Positions 8,968 to 19,596 are shown, counted from the stretch's first letter. The stretch is 64,000 nucleotides of DNA from Thauera sp. K11 (GCF_002354895.1 NZ_CP023439.1:1612001-1676000), one strand, 5' to 3'. The notes: a model not told the origin generated them from the sequence alone. Program-made: numbers and translations.

Positions 8968-10176
8968 TCAAGCCTTCACGACCTGCGCGATCGCCTTCGC
9001 CACGTAGCCGATGTTCTTCGAATTCAGCGCGGCGAGGCAGATGCGGCCGGTCGACACCGCGTAGATGCCGAAGTCGCTCTTCAGCGACTCGACCTGCGCG
9101 GCGCTGAGGCCGGTGTAGGAGAACATGCCGCGCTGCTTGACGACGAAGGAGAAATCCTGCGCCACGCCCTCGGCCTTCAGTTGCTCGACCAGGCCGGTGC
9201 GCATGGCGCGGATGCGGTCGCGCATGCCGCCCAGTTCGTCTTCCCACATCTGGCGCAGTTCGGCGGAGTTGAGCACCGCCGCGACGATCGCGCCGCCATG
9301 GGTCGGCGGGTTGGAGTAGTTGGTGCGGATCACGCGCTTGAGCTGCGACAGCACGCGGGCGGATTCGTCCTTGCCGGCGGTGACGATCGACAGCGCGCCG
9401 ACGCGCTCGCCGTACAGCGAGAAGCTCTTCGAGAACGAGCTGGAGATGAAGAACTGCAGGCCGCTGGCCGAGAAGGCGCGGACCGCGACGGCGTCGGGCT
9501 CGATGCCGTCGGCAAAGCCCTGGTAGGCCATGTCGAGGAAGGGCACGAGGCCGCGGGCGCGGCAGACCTCGACCACCTCGTTCCACTGCGCGTCGCTGAG
9601 GTCGGCGCCGGTGGGGTTGTGGCAGCAGGCGTGGAGGACGACGACCGAGCCGGGCTGCAGCGTGTCGAGCCTGGCCTTCATGCCGGCGAAGTTCACGCCG
9701 CGCGTCCCGGCTTCGTAATAGGGGTAGTTTTCCACCGGGAAGCCGGCGGCCTCGAACAGCGCGCGGTGGTTTTCCCAGCTCGGGTCGGAGATGTACACCG
9801 TGGCGCCCGGCAGCAGGCGCCTGATGTAGTCGGCGCCGATCTTCAGCGCGCCGGTGCCGCCGAGCGCCTGCGCGGTGACGACCTTGCCGTCGGCGAGGAG
9901 GGCGGAGTCCGTGCCGAACAGCAGGTTCTGCACCGCGCCGTTGTAGGCGGCGGGGCCTTCGATCGGCTGGTAGCCGCGCGCCGGGGCGGCCTCGAGGCGG
10001 GCCTTCTCGGCGGTGCGCACCGCGGCGAGCAGCGGGATCTTGCCGTTGTCGTCGTAATACACGCCCACGCCGAGGTTGACCTTCTCGCTGCGGGCGTCGG
10101 CGGCAAAGGACTCGTTCAGGCCGAGGATCGGGTCACGGGGCGCCATCTCGACGGCGGCGAAGATCGAAGCGGACAT
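8968..10176 (-). CDS. tyrB: Aromatic/aspartate aminotransferase (class I, TyrB-like)
   Basis: PLP-dependent transaminase of 402 residues in the AspC/TyrB family. It moves the amino group between aspartate, tyrosine or phenylalanine and 2-oxoglutarate. Visible signatures are NLGVGVYYDDNGKIPLL near 34-50, the cofactor-phosphate region ALGGTGALK, the ACCHNPTGAD motif, and the Schiff-base lysine in SSSFSKSFSLYGERVG. AspC and TyrB cannot be separated by eye; the tyrB symbol follows usual betaproteobacterial naming. A GGAG site precedes the ATG. It is divergent from uvrB. Confidence 0.88.
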   Translation of the reverse strand: MSASIFAAVEMAPRDPILGLNESFAADARSEKVNLGVGVYYDDNGKIPLLAAVRTAEKARLEAAPARGYQPIEGPAAYNGAVQNLLFGTDSALLADGKVVTAQALGGTGALKIGADYIRRLLPGATVYISDPSWENHRALFEAAGFPVENYPYYEAGTRGVNFAGMKARLDTLQPGSVVVLHACCHNPTGADLSDAQWNEVVEVCRARGLVPFLDMAYQGFADGIEPDAVAVRAFSASGLQFFISSSFSKSFSLYGERVGALSIVTAGKDESARVLSQLKRVIRTNYSNPPTHGGAIVAAVLNSAELRQMWEDELGGMRDRIRAMRTGLVEQLKAEGVAQDFSFVVKQRGMFSYTGLSAAQVESLKSDFGIYAVSTGRICLAALNSKNIGYVAKAIAQVVKA

Positions 10177-10330
10177 ATCGACTCCAGTTGTTCCAGTTGT
10201 GCTGGCGGTTCATGCGCGCCGCAGCCGACGGTAAGCCGTGCCTTGAGACGCGATTTGGGAAATAATCACTGCTTTCGCGTGCGCGCACCGGATCGGGGCA
10301 TGCAGCCGGAAAACGAGCGGGAATTTTAGC

Positions 10331-12427
10331 ATGGCGAGTCAAGGCAGTAGCGAGGCGAAGACCCCCGATGATGCACCCGGAGGCAGCGGAGAGGTGCTGA
10401 CGTTCGACGGCAGTCCGTTCCGCCTGCACCAGCCCTTTCCGCCTGCCGGCGACCAGCCGGAGGCCATCCGCCTGCTGTGCGAGGGGATCGGGGACGGGCT
10501 GCTGTTCCAGACCCTGCTCGGGGCCACCGGTTCGGGCAAGACCTACACCATGGCCAACGTCATCGCCCGCATGGGGCGGCCGGCGCTGGTGCTGGCGCCG
10601 AACAAGACGCTGGCGGCGCAGTTGTACGCGGAGTTCAGGGAGTTCCTGCCGGAGAATGCGGTCGAGTACTTCGTCAGCTACTACGACTACTACCAGCCCG
10701 AAGCCTACGTGCCGTCGCGCGACCTGTTCATCGAGAAGGACTCGTCGATCAACGAGCACATCGAGCAGATGCGGCTGTCGGCGACGAAGAGCCTGATGGA
10801 GCGGCGCGACGTGGTGATCGTCGCCACCGTGTCGTGCATCTACGGCATCGGCGACCCGGTCGATTACCACGCGATGATCCTGCACCTGCGCGAAGGTGAG
10901 CGCATGGCGCACCGCGACCTGATCCAGCGCCTGGTGGCGATGCAGTACACCCGCGCCGACATCGACTTCCGCCGCGGCACCTTCCGCGTGCGCGGCGACG
11001 TGATCGACGTGTTCCCGGCGGAAAATGCCGAACTGGCGGTGCGCATCGAGATGTTCGACGACGAGATCGAACACCTGACGCTGTTCGATCCGCTCACCGG
11101 CCACCTCAAGCACCGGCTCGCGCGCTTCACCGTGTATCCGTCCAGCCACTACGTGACGCCGCGCGCCACCGTGCTGAAGGCGCTCGAGGCGATCAAGGAG
11201 GAACTGCGCGAGCGCATCGCTCTCTTCCAGCGCGAAGGCAAGCTGGTGGAGGCGCAGCGCCTGGAGCAGCGCACCCGCTTCGACATCGAGATGCTCAACG
11301 AGATGGGCTTCTGCAAGGGCATCGAGAACTATTCCCGCCATCTTTCCGGCCGCGCTGCGGGCGAGCCGCCGCCGACGCTGATCGACTATCTGCCGCCGGA
11401 CGCGCTGCTGTTCGTCGACGAATCCCACGTCGCCATCGGCCAGGTCGGCGGCATGTACAAGGGCGACCGCTCGCGCAAGGAAAACCTCGTCGGCTACGGC
11501 TTTCGCCTGCCGTCGGCGCTAGACAACCGGCCGCTGAAGTTCGACGAGTTCGAGCGCCTGATGCCGCAGACCATCTTCGTGTCGGCCACGCCGGCCGACT
11601 ACGAGGCCCGGCACCAGGGGCAGGTCGTGGAACAGGTGGTGCGTCCGACCGGGCTGGTCGATCCGCTCGTCGAGGTGCGGCCGGCGATGACCCAGGTCGA
11701 CGACTTGCTGTCGGAGATCAAGAATCGCCTGGCGGTGCAGGAGCGGGTGCTGGTCACGGTGCTGACCAAGCGCATGGCCGAAGACCTCACCGACTATCTC
11801 GCCGACAACGGCATCCGCGTGCGCTACCTGCATTCGGACATCGATACCGTGGAGCGGGTGGAGATCATCCGCGACCTGCGCCTGGGCGAATTCGACGTGC
11901 TGGTGGGCATCAATCTGCTGCGCGAGGGGCTGGACATTCCCGAAGTCTCGCTGGTGGCGATCCTCGATGCGGACAAGGAGGGCTTCCTGCGCTCCGAACG
12001 CTCGCTGATCCAGACCATCGGCCGCGCGGCGCGCCACCTGCACGGCACTGCCATCCTGTACGCGGATCGCATCACCGATTCGATGAAGGCGGCGATCGGC
12101 GAGACCGAGCGCCGCCGCCAGAAGCAGATCGCCCACAACGAGGCGCATGGCATCGTGCCGAAGTCGGTGACCAAGCGGATCAAGGACATCATCGACGGCG
12201 TCTACGACGCCGACGGCGCGAAGCGCGATGCCGCGCGCGTGGCCGGCAAGGAAGCCGACTATGCGACGATGGACGAAAAGGCGCTGGCGCGGGCGATCAA
12301 GCGTCTCGAGAAGGAGATGCAGGAGCACGCCCGCAACCTGGAATTCGAGAAGGCCGCTGCGGCGCGCGACGAGCTGTTCAGGCTGCGTCAGCGCGCATTT
12401 GGCGCAGACCAGCACGGCAGTGTCTGA
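10331..12427 (+). CDS. uvrB: Excinuclease ABC subunit UvrB
   Basis: The damage-verifying helicase-like subunit of nucleotide excision repair, 698 residues. It has the Walker A motif GATGSGKT (K70), the damage-probing beta-hairpin region ([15 protein letters not shown]), helicase motifs including DESH and SATPADYE, the TIGRAARH motif VI, and a C-terminal UVR helix-pair domain that binds UvrC ([20 protein letters not shown]). An about 20-residue variable N-terminal tail precedes the conserved region. uvrC lies 30 kb away in the same window. Ribosome site weak. Confidence 0.98.
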   Translation: MASQGSSEAKTPDDAPGGSGEVLTFDGSPFRLHQPFPPAGDQPEAIRLLCEGIGDGLLFQTLLGATGSGKTYTMANVIARMGRPALVLAPNKTLAAQLYAEFREFLPENAVEYFVSYYDYYQPEAYVPSRDLFIEKDSSINEHIEQMRLSATKSLMERRDVVIVATVSCIYGIGDPVDYHAMILHLREGERMAHRDLIQRLVAMQYTRADIDFRRGTFRVRGDVIDVFPAENAELAVRIEMFDDEIEHLTLFDPLTGHLKHRLARFTVYPSSHYVTPRATVLKALEAIKEELRERIALFQREGKLVEAQRLEQRTRFDIEMLNEMGFCKGIENYSRHLSGRAAGEPPPTLIDYLPPDALLFVDESHVAIGQVGGMYKGDRSRKENLVGYGFRLPSALDNRPLKFDEFERLMPQTIFVSATPADYEARHQGQVVEQVVRPTGLVDPLVEVRPAMTQVDDLLSEIKNRLAVQERVLVTVLTKRMAEDLTDYLADNGIRVRYLHSDIDTVERVEIIRDLRLGEFDVLVGINLLREGLDIPEVSLVAILDADKEGFLRSERSLIQTIGRAARHLHGTAILYADRITDSMKAAIGETERRRQKQIAHNEAHGIVPKSVTKRIKDIIDGVYDADGAKRDAARVAGKEADYATMDEKALARAIKRLEKEMQEHARNLEFEKAAAARDELFRLRQRAFGADQHGSV

Positions 12428-12445
12428 TGGAGGGAGGAAGGAGTG

Positions 12446-12916
12446 ATGACGAGAGTGCTCTTCGTATGCACGGGTAACATCTGCCGTTCGCCGACCGCGG
12501 AAGGGGTGGCACGCCACTTCATCGACGTGGGCGGCTACCGCGACCGCATCGAGGTCGATTCGGCAGGGACCAACGGCTACCATGCCGGCGAGGCGCCCGA
12601 TCCGCGCACGCAGAAGGCGGCGCTCCGGCGCGGCTACGATCTGTCGGCGCTGCGCGCGCGCAAGATCGAGGCGCTCGATTTCGCGCGCTTCGACCTGGTG
12701 CTGGCGATGGACCGCGGGCATCTCGACATCATGCGGCGCACCTGCCCGGAGTTTTACAGGGGGCGTCTCGGGCTGTTCATGGAGTATGCCCGCAACCGTG
12801 AGTTCGACGAGGTCCCCGACCCTTACTACGGCGGGCCGACGGGCTTCGACGCGGTGCTCGACATGTGCGAGGACGCGATCCAGGGCTTGCTGGAGTCGAT
12901 CGCGCGGCGCGGCTGA
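12446..12916 (+). CDS. Low-molecular-weight protein-tyrosine phosphatase
   Basis: A 156-residue cytoplasmic phosphatase. The P-loop signature CTGNICRS begins at residue 8 (nucleophile C8, with C13, R14 and S15), and the general-acid segment VPDPYYGG is present near residue 115. The ATG is preceded by GGGAGG at 8 nt; an adjacent GTG three bases upstream is less well placed. It follows uvrB by 18 nt and is probably cotranscribed. It could dephosphorylate tyrosine kinases of exopolysaccharide systems, but none is nearby, so the substrate is unknown. Confidence 0.95.
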   Translation: MTRVLFVCTGNICRSPTAEGVARHFIDVGGYRDRIEVDSAGTNGYHAGEAPDPRTQKAALRRGYDLSALRARKIEALDFARFDLVLAMDRGHLDIMRRTCPEFYRGRLGLFMEYARNREFDEVPDPYYGGPTGFDAVLDMCEDAIQGLLESIARRG

Positions 12917-12942
12917 AGCGGCGCCCGCCGCCATGCGCCAAA

Positions 12943-12974
12943 GCAAGAGGCCGCCCCGCGGGGCGGCCTCTTGC
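12943..12974. terminator. Bidirectional terminator between the phosphatase gene and rne
   Basis: A 32-nt perfect palindrome (16 bp per arm, very GC-rich) lies between the convergent phosphatase gene and rne. Short pyrimidine tracts flank it on both sides. Confidence 0.75.
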
Positions 12975-12991
12975 CTGGTGCCGAAGGCGGC

Positions 12992-15900
12992 TTACTTGTG
13001 CGTCTCGATCTGCTGCAGCGGTTCGTCCTCGATCACCGGCGCCGGACGCGGCTTGCGGCCGAGGCGGAGCGGCGTTTCCGGCGCGCCGCTGCCGAACTGC
13101 GCGAGCTTGCCGACATCCGTTTCGATCATGATCAGCCCGCTTTCGGCGGCCATGGTGCCGACCTCGATCGGCGCCGACAGAGGCTCGGCCCGGGCGGTCG
13201 TCCCGGGCTGCACTTCGGCCTGAGCCGGCTCGGCCGGCAGGGGTTCGGCCGGCGGGGTCTCGGTCGCTGCGGGTTCAGTCGCCAGGGGTTCAGCCACCAC
13301 GGGTTCAGCCGCTGCGGGTTCAGCCGCTGCGGGTTCGACCGTCACGGGTTCGGCGATCGCCGGTTCCACGGCGGCGTACGCAACTTCCACAGCGGGTTCG
13401 CCTTCCACCACGGGTTCGGTTTCGGCCGGCCGGGCTTCCGTTGCCGCTTCCTCGGCCTGCGCGCCGGCGATTTCCACGCTTGCGGTGGAAGAGGCGGACT
13501 CGGGCTGCCCGGCCTCGAAGGTCTCGACCGGGGCGCTCTCGATGCCGGCCGGCACCACCTCGACAGCCGCTTCGAGCGGTGGCGTCTGGTCGACCGTCAC
13601 CGCGACCGGCAGCGGAACCGCTACTGCGGGCTCGGCCGGCGTCTCGACGGCCGGCGCCACGGCGATCGGCAGCGGAGCGGCCTCGATGGCCTCGACCACT
13701 TCGGCGGCCGGCGCCGCCTGAGGCACGACGAGTGCCGCGGCTTCGGGTTCCGTTTCCACGGTTGCCGCCGGGGCGGCGGTTTCCCCGGCCTGCTCCAGCG
13801 TGCTCGCCGCCACGATTTCCGTGGCCTCCGCGGCTTCCGCCGCCTCCTGCTCCGGCACCTCCTGCGCAGCCGTTTCCTCGCCGGCCGGCTGGATGCCTTC
13901 CTCGGCCGCCGTCACTGCGCCTGCGGCCTCGCCTGCGCGGCGGTTGCGGCCGCGGCTGCGGCGGCGGCGCTTCTCGGGCTGCGCACCTTCCTCGGTGGCG
14001 GCATCCTCGGCGGAGACCACGCCTTCCTGCGGCGTGAGGGCCGCTTCGGCCGCGGCTGCAGCGGCGGCCGAAGCGGCGAGTTCGACGGCCGTTTCAGCCA
14101 CAGGGGCGATCACCGGCTTTTCCGCGCTCTCGCCGGTACGGGCGCCGCGCGCGCCGCGACCGCGGCCGCGACCGCCGCCTTCCGCGCGCTCGCCGCGTTC
14201 CTGGCGTTCGCCACGCTCGGCCGGCTGGGCCGGGCGTGCGGCCTTGTCGCCCTGTTCCGTGCGTTCGCCGCGTTCCGGACGGCCGCCGCGGGCGGTCTGC
14301 GCTTCGGTGTCACGATCGCGGTCGCGGCGGTTGCGGCCGCCGTTGCCGCGGCGCATTTCGGAACCGCGCTCGCCGTGCGGGCGCGGTTCGCGCTTCGGAG
14401 CCGCTTCGACCGCCGGCACCGGCGCCGGCGCAGCGGCCGGTTCGCCGCGCAGCCAGCCGAGGATGCGGCCGATGAGTCCGGGGCGCCGGGCTGCCGCCGC
14501 CGGTTCGGCCGCGGTTTCGCCGCGCGCTTCCGGCGTCGGCGCGGGTTGCGCGGGGGCGATGCCCTTCACCGCGGCTTCCTGGCGCACGGGCTTTTCGCCG
14601 GCCTTGCCCGGCAGGCGCTGTTCGACTTCCTCGGGCTTTTGCACCATCTGGTAGCTGGCGAGCGCGATGTCCTCGACGTTGAGCTGGTCGTGGCGCAGTC
14701 GGATGATCTCGTGCGCCGGCGTTTCCAGGTGGCGGTTCGGCACGATGATGAGCTGCACCTTGTGGCGCATCTCGATGCGGGCGATGTCGACGCGCTTCTC
14801 GTTGAGCAGGAAGGTGGCGACGTCGACCGGCACCTGCAGGTGCACCGCTCCGGTGTTCTCCTTCATCGCCTCTTCTTCGAGGATGCGCAGGATGTGCAGC
14901 GCCGACGATTCGGTGCTGCGGATGTGGCCGGTGCCGTTGCAGCGCGGGCAGGTGATGTAGCTGGTTTCGGCCAGCGCCGGGCGCAGGCGCTGGCGCGACA
15001 GTTCGAGCAGGCCGAAGCGGCTGATCTTGCCGGTCTGCACGCGGGCGCGGTCGTGGCGCAGCGCGTCGCGCAGGCGGTTCTCGACCTCGCGCTGGTTCTT
15101 GGCCGACTCCATGTCGATGAAGTCGATGACGATGAGGCCGCCGAGGTCGCGCAGGCGGAGCTGGCGGGCGATCTCGTCGGCGGCCTCGAGGTTGGTGCGC
15201 AGCGCGGTTTCCTCGATGTCGGCGCCCTTGGTGGCGCGGCCGGAGTTCACGTCGATCGACACCAGCGCCTCGGTGTGGTCGATGACGACCGCGCCGCCCG
15301 AGGGCAGGCTGACCTGGCGCGAATAGGCGGATTCGATCTGGTGCTCGATCTGGAAGCGCGAGAACAGCGGCACGTCGTCCGAGTAGCGCTTGATCTTGGC
15401 GACGTTGTTCGGCATCACGTGCGCCATGAACTGGCGCGCCTGCTCGTAGATGTCGTCGGTGTCGATCAGGATCTCGCCGATGTCGGGCTGGAAGTAGTCG
15501 CGGATGGCGCGGATCACCAGGCTGCCTTCCTGGTAGATGAGGAAGGCGCCGCTCTGGCCCTGCGCCGCGCCCTCGATGGCGGTCCACAACTGCAGCAGGT
15601 AGTTGAGGTCCCACTGCAGCTCTTCGGCGCTGCGGCTGATCGCCGCCGTGCGCGCGATCAGGCTCATGCCCTGCGGCACGTCGAGCTGGTCCATGTTCTC
15701 GCGCAGTTCGGCGCGCTCGTCGCCCTCCACCCGGCGCGACACGCCACCGCCGCGCGGGTTGTTCGGCATCAGCACGAGGTAGCGGCCGGCGAGCGAGATG
15801 TAGGTGGTCAGCGCCGCGCCCTTGTTGCCGCGCTCGTCCTTCTCGACCTGGACGATCAGCTCCTGGCCTTCCTTCAGCGCTTCCTTGATCGACGCCTTGC

Positions 15901-16153
15901 CGGCATCCACGCCGGGCTGGAAGTAGGCGCGCGAGATTTCCTTGAACGGCAGGAAGCCGTGGCGCTCCGCGCCGTAGTCGACGAACGCCGCCTCGAGGCT
16001 GGGCTCGATGCGGGTGATGACCGCCTTGTAGATGTTGCTCTTGCGTTCTTCTTTTGCGGCCGATTCGATATCGAGGTCGATCAGTTTCTGACCGTCCACG
16101 ATCGCGACGCGCAATTCCTCGGCCTGCGTCGCATTGAAAAGCATGCGCTTCAT
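12992..16153 (-). CDS. rne: Ribonuclease E
   Basis: Essential endoribonuclease and scaffold of the RNA degradosome; 1053 residues. The catalytic half (1-510) has an S1 domain ([20 protein letters not shown]), the catalytic aspartates D301 (DVNSGR) and D344 (VIDFIDM), and the Zn-link C402-x2-C405 (CPRCNGTGH) that joins dimers. The tail (about 550-1053) is disordered. It contains an Arg/Gly-rich RNA-binding part with RGER-type repeats at about 590-680, an Ala/Glu/Pro-rich part encoded by 15-nt tandem repeats, and an extreme C-terminal segment ([12 protein letters not shown]) that may bind a partner protein. A 432-nt divergent leader separates it from rluC; E. coli rne is autoregulated through its leader. 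Confidence 0.97.
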   Translation of the reverse strand: MKRMLFNATQAEELRVAIVDGQKLIDLDIESAAKEERKSNIYKAVITRIEPSLEAAFVDYGAERHGFLPFKEISRAYFQPGVDAGKASIKEALKEGQELIVQVEKDERGNKGAALTTYISLAGRYLVLMPNNPRGGGVSRRVEGDERAELRENMDQLDVPQGMSLIARTAAISRSAEELQWDLNYLLQLWTAIEGAAQGQSGAFLIYQEGSLVIRAIRDYFQPDIGEILIDTDDIYEQARQFMAHVMPNNVAKIKRYSDDVPLFSRFQIEHQIESAYSRQVSLPSGGAVVIDHTEALVSIDVNSGRATKGADIEETALRTNLEAADEIARQLRLRDLGGLIVIDFIDMESAKNQREVENRLRDALRHDRARVQTGKISRFGLLELSRQRLRPALAETSYITCPRCNGTGHIRSTESSALHILRILEEEAMKENTGAVHLQVPVDVATFLLNEKRVDIARIEMRHKVQLIIVPNRHLETPAHEIIRLRHDQLNVEDIALASYQMVQKPEEVEQRLPGKAGEKPVRQEAAVKGIAPAQPAPTPEARGETAAEPAAAARRPGLIGRILGWLRGEPAAAPAPVPAVEAAPKREPRPHGERGSEMRRGNGGRNRRDRDRDTEAQTARGGRPERGERTEQGDKAARPAQPAERGERQERGERAEGGGRGRGRGARGARTGESAEKPVIAPVAETAVELAASAAAAAAAEAALTPQEGVVSAEDAATEEGAQPEKRRRRSRGRNRRAGEAAGAVTAAEEGIQPAGEETAAQEVPEQEAAEAAEATEIVAASTLEQAGETAAPAATVETEPEAAALVVPQAAPAAEVVEAIEAAPLPIAVAPAVETPAEPAVAVPLPVAVTVDQTPPLEAAVEVVPAGIESAPVETFEAGQPESASSTASVEIAGAQAEEAATEARPAETEPVVEGEPAVEVAYAAVEPAIAEPVTVEPAAAEPAAAEPVVAEPLATEPAATETPPAEPLPAEPAQAEVQPGTTARAEPLSAPIEVGTMAAESGLIMIETDVGKLAQFGSGAPETPLRLGRKPRPAPVIEDEPLQQIETHK
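13241..13352 (-). repeat. 15-nt tandem repeat encoding AEPxx units in RNase E
   Basis: The sequence GGGTTC recurs at 13241, 13271, 13286, 13301, 13316, 13331 and 13346. This is a period of 15 nt that codes for five-residue units such as [10 protein letters not shown] and AEPVV in the acidic linker of the RNase E tail. Such arrays can change copy number by slippage. Confidence 0.85.
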
Positions 16154-16585
16154 TTGATCCTTCTCCCGCGCAGGTCACACGGGCAGGACGAACGGCGCGC
16201 ACCATCGCGCTTTCCGGGATCAGGAGCGATCGGGTAGGGCTGCTGCTTTCATCCGGTGTTGGTAAGGGCTGTGATGGGTCGGCTGGTCGAAATTCTCGTG
16301 TCCCCGCCCGGCTGCCGTTTCGGGCCAGCGGGCCGGCACATTTGATCCTGCGTGTGCCTGCTTCGATTTAGGCGTTTAAGTCCAGTTTGTGGGCTGGACA
16401 GGTATGTCGTACTGGCTCGTTTGCGTTACCATCGGCGCCTTTTTTGGCCTTGGACGGTACGCGGCGAAGAATCCGGGAGCGCTCTTCAGGGCTCGTCGCC
16501 AGCAGTCTGCTCCGCATCCGGGTGTATCCATGGGCGGAGCACTTGGCTGACTAAAACCGGATGCAACGGCGCAGAAGTATATTTC
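16154..16585. promoter_or_regulatory. Divergent rne/rluC intergenic region (432 nt)
   Basis: No coding sequence is supported here. The region must hold the rne promoter and its 5' leader (minus strand) and the rluC promoter (plus strand). A hairpin GTCCAG/CTGGAC with an 8-nt loop lies at 16380-16399, and a T-run lies near 16440. I could not fix -35/-10 boxes with confidence on either strand. The long leader fits rne autoregulation as known in enterobacteria, but this is inference. Confidence 0.5.
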
Positions 16586-17548
16586 ATGACGACGACAGAA
16601 GGCAAAGCGATTGCAGTGCGCCACGAGCGCATCGACGAGGCCGCGGCCGGTCAGCGCATCGACAACTTCCTGCTGCGCATGGCCAAGGGCGTGCCCAAGA
16701 GCCACGTCTATCGCATCCTGCGCAGCGGCGAAGTACGCGTGAACGGGCGCCGGGTGCAGCAGACCTACCGCCTGCAGGCGGGCGACGAGGTGCGCATCCC
16801 GCCGATCCGCATCGCCGCGCCCGTGCATGCCGCCCCCGCGCCGGCGGGCAGGCCGCTGCCCGTCGTGTATGAGGACGACGCCCTCATCGTGATCGACAAG
16901 CCGTCGGGCAAGGCCGTCCATGGCGGCAGCGGCGTGAGCTACGGCGTGATCGAGCAACTGCGGGTGCAGCGGCCCGAACTGCGGATGCTGGAACTGGCAC
17001 ACCGCCTCGACCGCGAGACCTCGGGCCTCTTGATCGTCGCCAAGAAACGCTCGGCGCTGACCGCGCTGCACGACATGATGCGCGAGGGCAGGGTCGAGAA
17101 GCGCTACCTGACGCTGGTGCCCGGCCGCTGGGCGAATCCGCTGCAGCACGTGAAGGCGGCCCTGCACAAGTACCTCACCGCCGAAGGCGAGCGGCGGGTG
17201 CGGGTGAGCGAAGAGGGCAAGCCCGCGCACAGCGTGGTGCGGCTGGTACGGCGCTGGCCCGACTACAGCCTGCTCGAGGTGGAACTGAAGACCGGGCGCA
17301 CGCATCAGATCCGCGTGCATCTGGCGCATCTGGGCTTTCCGCTGTGCGGCGACGACAAGTACGGCGACTTCGCGCTCAACAAGCGCCTGGAAGCCGAAGG
17401 GCTGAAGCGCATGTTCCTGCACGCGGCGAAGCTGAGCTTCGAGCATCCCCTGACGGGCGAACGGCTGAGCTTCGAGGCGCCGCTGCCGGAGGATCTGCAG
17501 CGCTTCATCGACGGACTGGATTCAAGACAGGGAAGGGCGAATGGCTGA
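16586..17548 (+). CDS. rluC: 23S rRNA pseudouridine synthase RluC
   Basis: Makes pseudouridines in 23S rRNA (positions 955/2504/2580 in E. coli RluC). An N-terminal S4 RNA-binding domain (about 20-75, PKSHVYRILRSGEVRVNG) is followed by the RluA-family catalytic domain with motif AHRLDRETSGLLI (catalytic D142). The length of 320 residues is typical. The frame is open 78 codons further upstream, but MTTTEGKAIAV fits the family start. Divergence from rne is a conserved arrangement in proteobacteria. The last 8 nt overlap the next gene. Confidence 0.95.
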   Translation: MTTTEGKAIAVRHERIDEAAAGQRIDNFLLRMAKGVPKSHVYRILRSGEVRVNGRRVQQTYRLQAGDEVRIPPIRIAAPVHAAPAPAGRPLPVVYEDDALIVIDKPSGKAVHGGSGVSYGVIEQLRVQRPELRMLELAHRLDRETSGLLIVAKKRSALTALHDMMREGRVEKRYLTLVPGRWANPLQHVKAALHKYLTAEGERRVRVSEEGKPAHSVVRLVRRWPDYSLLEVELKTGRTHQIRVHLAHLGFPLCGDDKYGDFALNKRLEAEGLKRMFLHAAKLSFEHPLTGERLSFEAPLPEDLQRFIDGLDSRQGRANG

Positions 17549-18197
17549 ACGTTTCGATCTCATCGTGTTCGACTGGGACGGCACGCTGATGGACTCGGCG
17601 GGCGCGATCGTGCGCGCCATCGTGGCGTCGTGCCGCGACCTGGGGCTGCCCGAGCCCAGCGAGGAGCGGGCGCGCTACGTGATCGGCCTGGGGCTGGGCG
17701 ACGCCCTGCGCCATGCGGTGCCGGAACTCGCCGAAAGCGACTATCCGCGCATGATCGAGCGCTACCGCCACCACTACCTGGCCAGCGACCATGAACTGAC
17801 GCTCTTCCCGGGGGTCGTGGACCTCCTTGCCTGGTTGTCGGAACAGGGGCGCATGCTGGGCGTGGCGACGGGCAAGAGCCGCCTCGGGCTGAACCGGGCG
17901 CTCGGCCACGCGGGGCTCGTCGCCCGCTTCCACAGCACGCGCTGTGCCGACGAGTGCTTTTCCAAGCCGCATCCGGCCATGCTCGAAGAGATCATGGATG
18001 AACTCGGCGTGGAGCCGGATCGCACGCTGATGGTGGGCGACACTACCCACGACCTGCTGATGGCGAAGAACGCGGGCGTGGCTGCGCTGGCGGTGAGCTT
18101 CGGCGCCCATCCCGCGCGGGCCCTGCGCGCCGAGGCGCCGCTCGCCTGCGTGGACACGCCGGCCGAACTGGGGCGCTGGTTGCGGCAGAACGTTTGA
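17541..18197 (+). CDS. HAD-family phosphatase (phosphoglycolate phosphatase-like)
   Basis: A 218-residue HAD subfamily IA hydrolase. Motif I is VFDWDGTLMDS (nucleophile D11, acid D13), motif II is GVATGKS, motif III includes the lysine of SKPHPAML, and motif IV is MVGDTTHDLLMAKNAG. The four-helix cap between motifs I and II puts it close to Gph. Its gene overlaps rluC by 8 nt, so the two are translated together; this rluC-HAD pairing is common in betaproteobacteria. The true substrate is not known. Confidence 0.9.
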   Translation: MAERFDLIVFDWDGTLMDSAGAIVRAIVASCRDLGLPEPSEERARYVIGLGLGDALRHAVPELAESDYPRMIERYRHHYLASDHELTLFPGVVDLLAWLSEQGRMLGVATGKSRLGLNRALGHAGLVARFHSTRCADECFSKPHPAMLEEIMDELGVEPDRTLMVGDTTHDLLMAKNAGVAALAVSFGAHPARALRAEAPLACVDTPAELGRWLRQNV

Positions 18198-18205
18198 GAG
18201 GAGCG

Positions 18206-18934
18206 TCAGGCGAGCAGCAGGAACAGGGCCGGGCGCTTGGACAGCGCCGGCCTGTCGCCGCGCCGCCAGTCGCCGATGCTGCGGGTGGCCAGGTATTCGG
18301 CCGCAGTGCTCAGGTCGCAGGCGACGCAGAGGCGGGTGTCCGGCCGGCAGACGCGCAGCAGGGCTTCGAACAGGCGGTCGTTGCGGTAGGGCGTCTCGAT
18401 GAAGATCTGCGTGCGCTGCCGTGTGCGGGATTCGTTCTCGAGGGTGCGGATGCGCTCGTCGCGTTCGGCCTCGGCGACCGGCAGATAGCCGTGGAAGGCG
18501 AAGCTCTGGCCGTTGAGCCCGGACCCCATGAGGCCGAGCAGGATGGAAGACGGGCCGACCAGCGGCACGACGCGGATGCCCAGCGCGTGGGCGCGCGCGA
18601 CCAGCCTGGCGCCGGGGTCCGCGACCGCGGGGCAGCCGGCATCGGACATCAGGCCGATGTCCTCGCCGACCAGGGCGGGGGCGAGCAGGGCGTCGATGGC
18701 GGCGTCCGGCACCGCGGCCGGGTCGGCGGGAAGCTCCCGGACGTCGGTTTCGCGCAGCGGGTGCGGGAAGTCCAGTTGCTTGAGATGCGCCCGCGCGCTG
18801 CGCGCCGTCTCGACCACGAAGTGCCTCAGGCCGGCGACCGTGGCCTGCGCCTGCTGGGGCAGGAAGGACTGCCACGGGGCATCGCCGAGCGCGACGGGAA
18901 CGAGGTACAGCGTGCCGCGGGCCGGCGCGTTCAT
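18206..18934 (-). CDS. SAM-dependent methyltransferase, tetrapyrrole-methylase fold (RsmI-like)
   Basis: A 242-residue protein with the fold of RsmI/CobA-type methylases. TLYLVPVALGD opens the first strand, DIGLMSDAGCPAVADPGARL matches the RsmI SAM/substrate loop, and VVPLVGPSSILLGLMGSG follows. It is about 40 residues shorter than E. coli RsmI and lacks its C-terminal extension, so it is probably a paralogue rather than RsmI itself. Its ATG overlaps the TGA of the Maf/YceF gene by 4 nt. Substrate unknown. Confidence 0.85.
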   Translation of the reverse strand: MNAPARGTLYLVPVALGDAPWQSFLPQQAQATVAGLRHFVVETARSARAHLKQLDFPHPLRETDVRELPADPAAVPDAAIDALLAPALVGEDIGLMSDAGCPAVADPGARLVARAHALGIRVVPLVGPSSILLGLMGSGLNGQSFAFHGYLPVAEAERDERIRTLENESRTRQRTQIFIETPYRNDRLFEALLRVCRPDTRLCVACDLSTAAEYLATRSIGDWRRGDRPALSKRPALFLLLA

Positions 18935-19506
18935 GGCAGTTGGATGCCTTCGGCGCGCAGCATCCGCGACAGCGCGATCAGTGGCAGGCCGATCAGCGCG
19001 GTGGGGTCGTCGCCCGACAGGGCTTCGAGCAGGGCGATGCCCAGTCCCTCGGATTTCGCGCTGCCGGCGCAGTCGAGCGGGCGTTCCTTCTCGACGTAGC
19101 GGCGGATCTCGTCGTCGCCGAGGTCGCGAAAGCGCACCAGCGTGGGCACGGCTTCGCACTGGATGTTGCCGCTGCGGGTGTTCAGTAGTGCCAGCGCGGT
19201 GTGGAACACCACCGTCTGGCCGCGCATGCGCTGCAACTGCGCGATCGCGCGTGCTTCCGTGCCGGGCTTGCCGAAGACCTCGCTGTCCAGGTGGGCGACC
19301 TGGTCGCTGCCGATGATCAGTGCGTCGGGATGCATCGCGGCCACCGCCCGGGCCTTGTCGACGGCAAGGCGTCCGGCGGTCGCCGAGGGGGTTTCGCCCG
19401 CAAGCGGAGTCTCGTCGGTTTCCGGGCGTGCGGTTTCGAACGGGATCTGCAGCCGCTCGAGCAGCATCTTGCGATAGGCGGACGTGGAAGCCAGGACGAT
19501 TTTCAT
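18931..19506 (-). CDS. yceF: Maf-family nucleotide pyrophosphatase, YceF type (7-methyl-GTP)
   Basis: A 191-residue protein beginning MKIVLASTSAYRKMLLERL. The segments PETDETPL, IIGSDQVAHLD and CAGSAKSEGLGIALLE match E. coli YceF, the Maf subgroup that hydrolyses m7GTP, rather than the dTTP/UTP subgroup. It is thought to clean modified nucleotides from the pool. It is divergent from yceD-rpmF, as in enterobacteria, and coupled by a 4-nt overlap to the downstream methylase gene. Confidence 0.92.
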   Translation of the reverse strand: MKIVLASTSAYRKMLLERLQIPFETARPETDETPLAGETPSATAGRLAVDKARAVAAMHPDALIIGSDQVAHLDSEVFGKPGTEARAIAQLQRMRGQTVVFHTALALLNTRSGNIQCEAVPTLVRFRDLGDDEIRRYVEKERPLDCAGSAKSEGLGIALLEALSGDDPTALIGLPLIALSRMLRAEGIQLP

Positions 19507-19596
19507 CGGGCGGAGGGCGATTGCTCGGGTTGGAGGCGCGGTCTCGGGGCGGATGCCCGGACGGCGGCGCGGCACGCCGCTTTCGGCGCGCGGGCT

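Noticed and set aside
13241..13352. Short regular repeats considered as a CRISPR array
   Set aside because: The 15-nt period is in frame inside rne and encodes AEPxx units; there are no spacers.
12971..16237. Open frame of more than 1000 codons opposite rne
   Set aside because: It mirrors rne codon positions; composition is Arg/Gly/Phe-rich with no domain, and rne is unmistakable on the other strand. It is an artefact of high GC and third-position bias.
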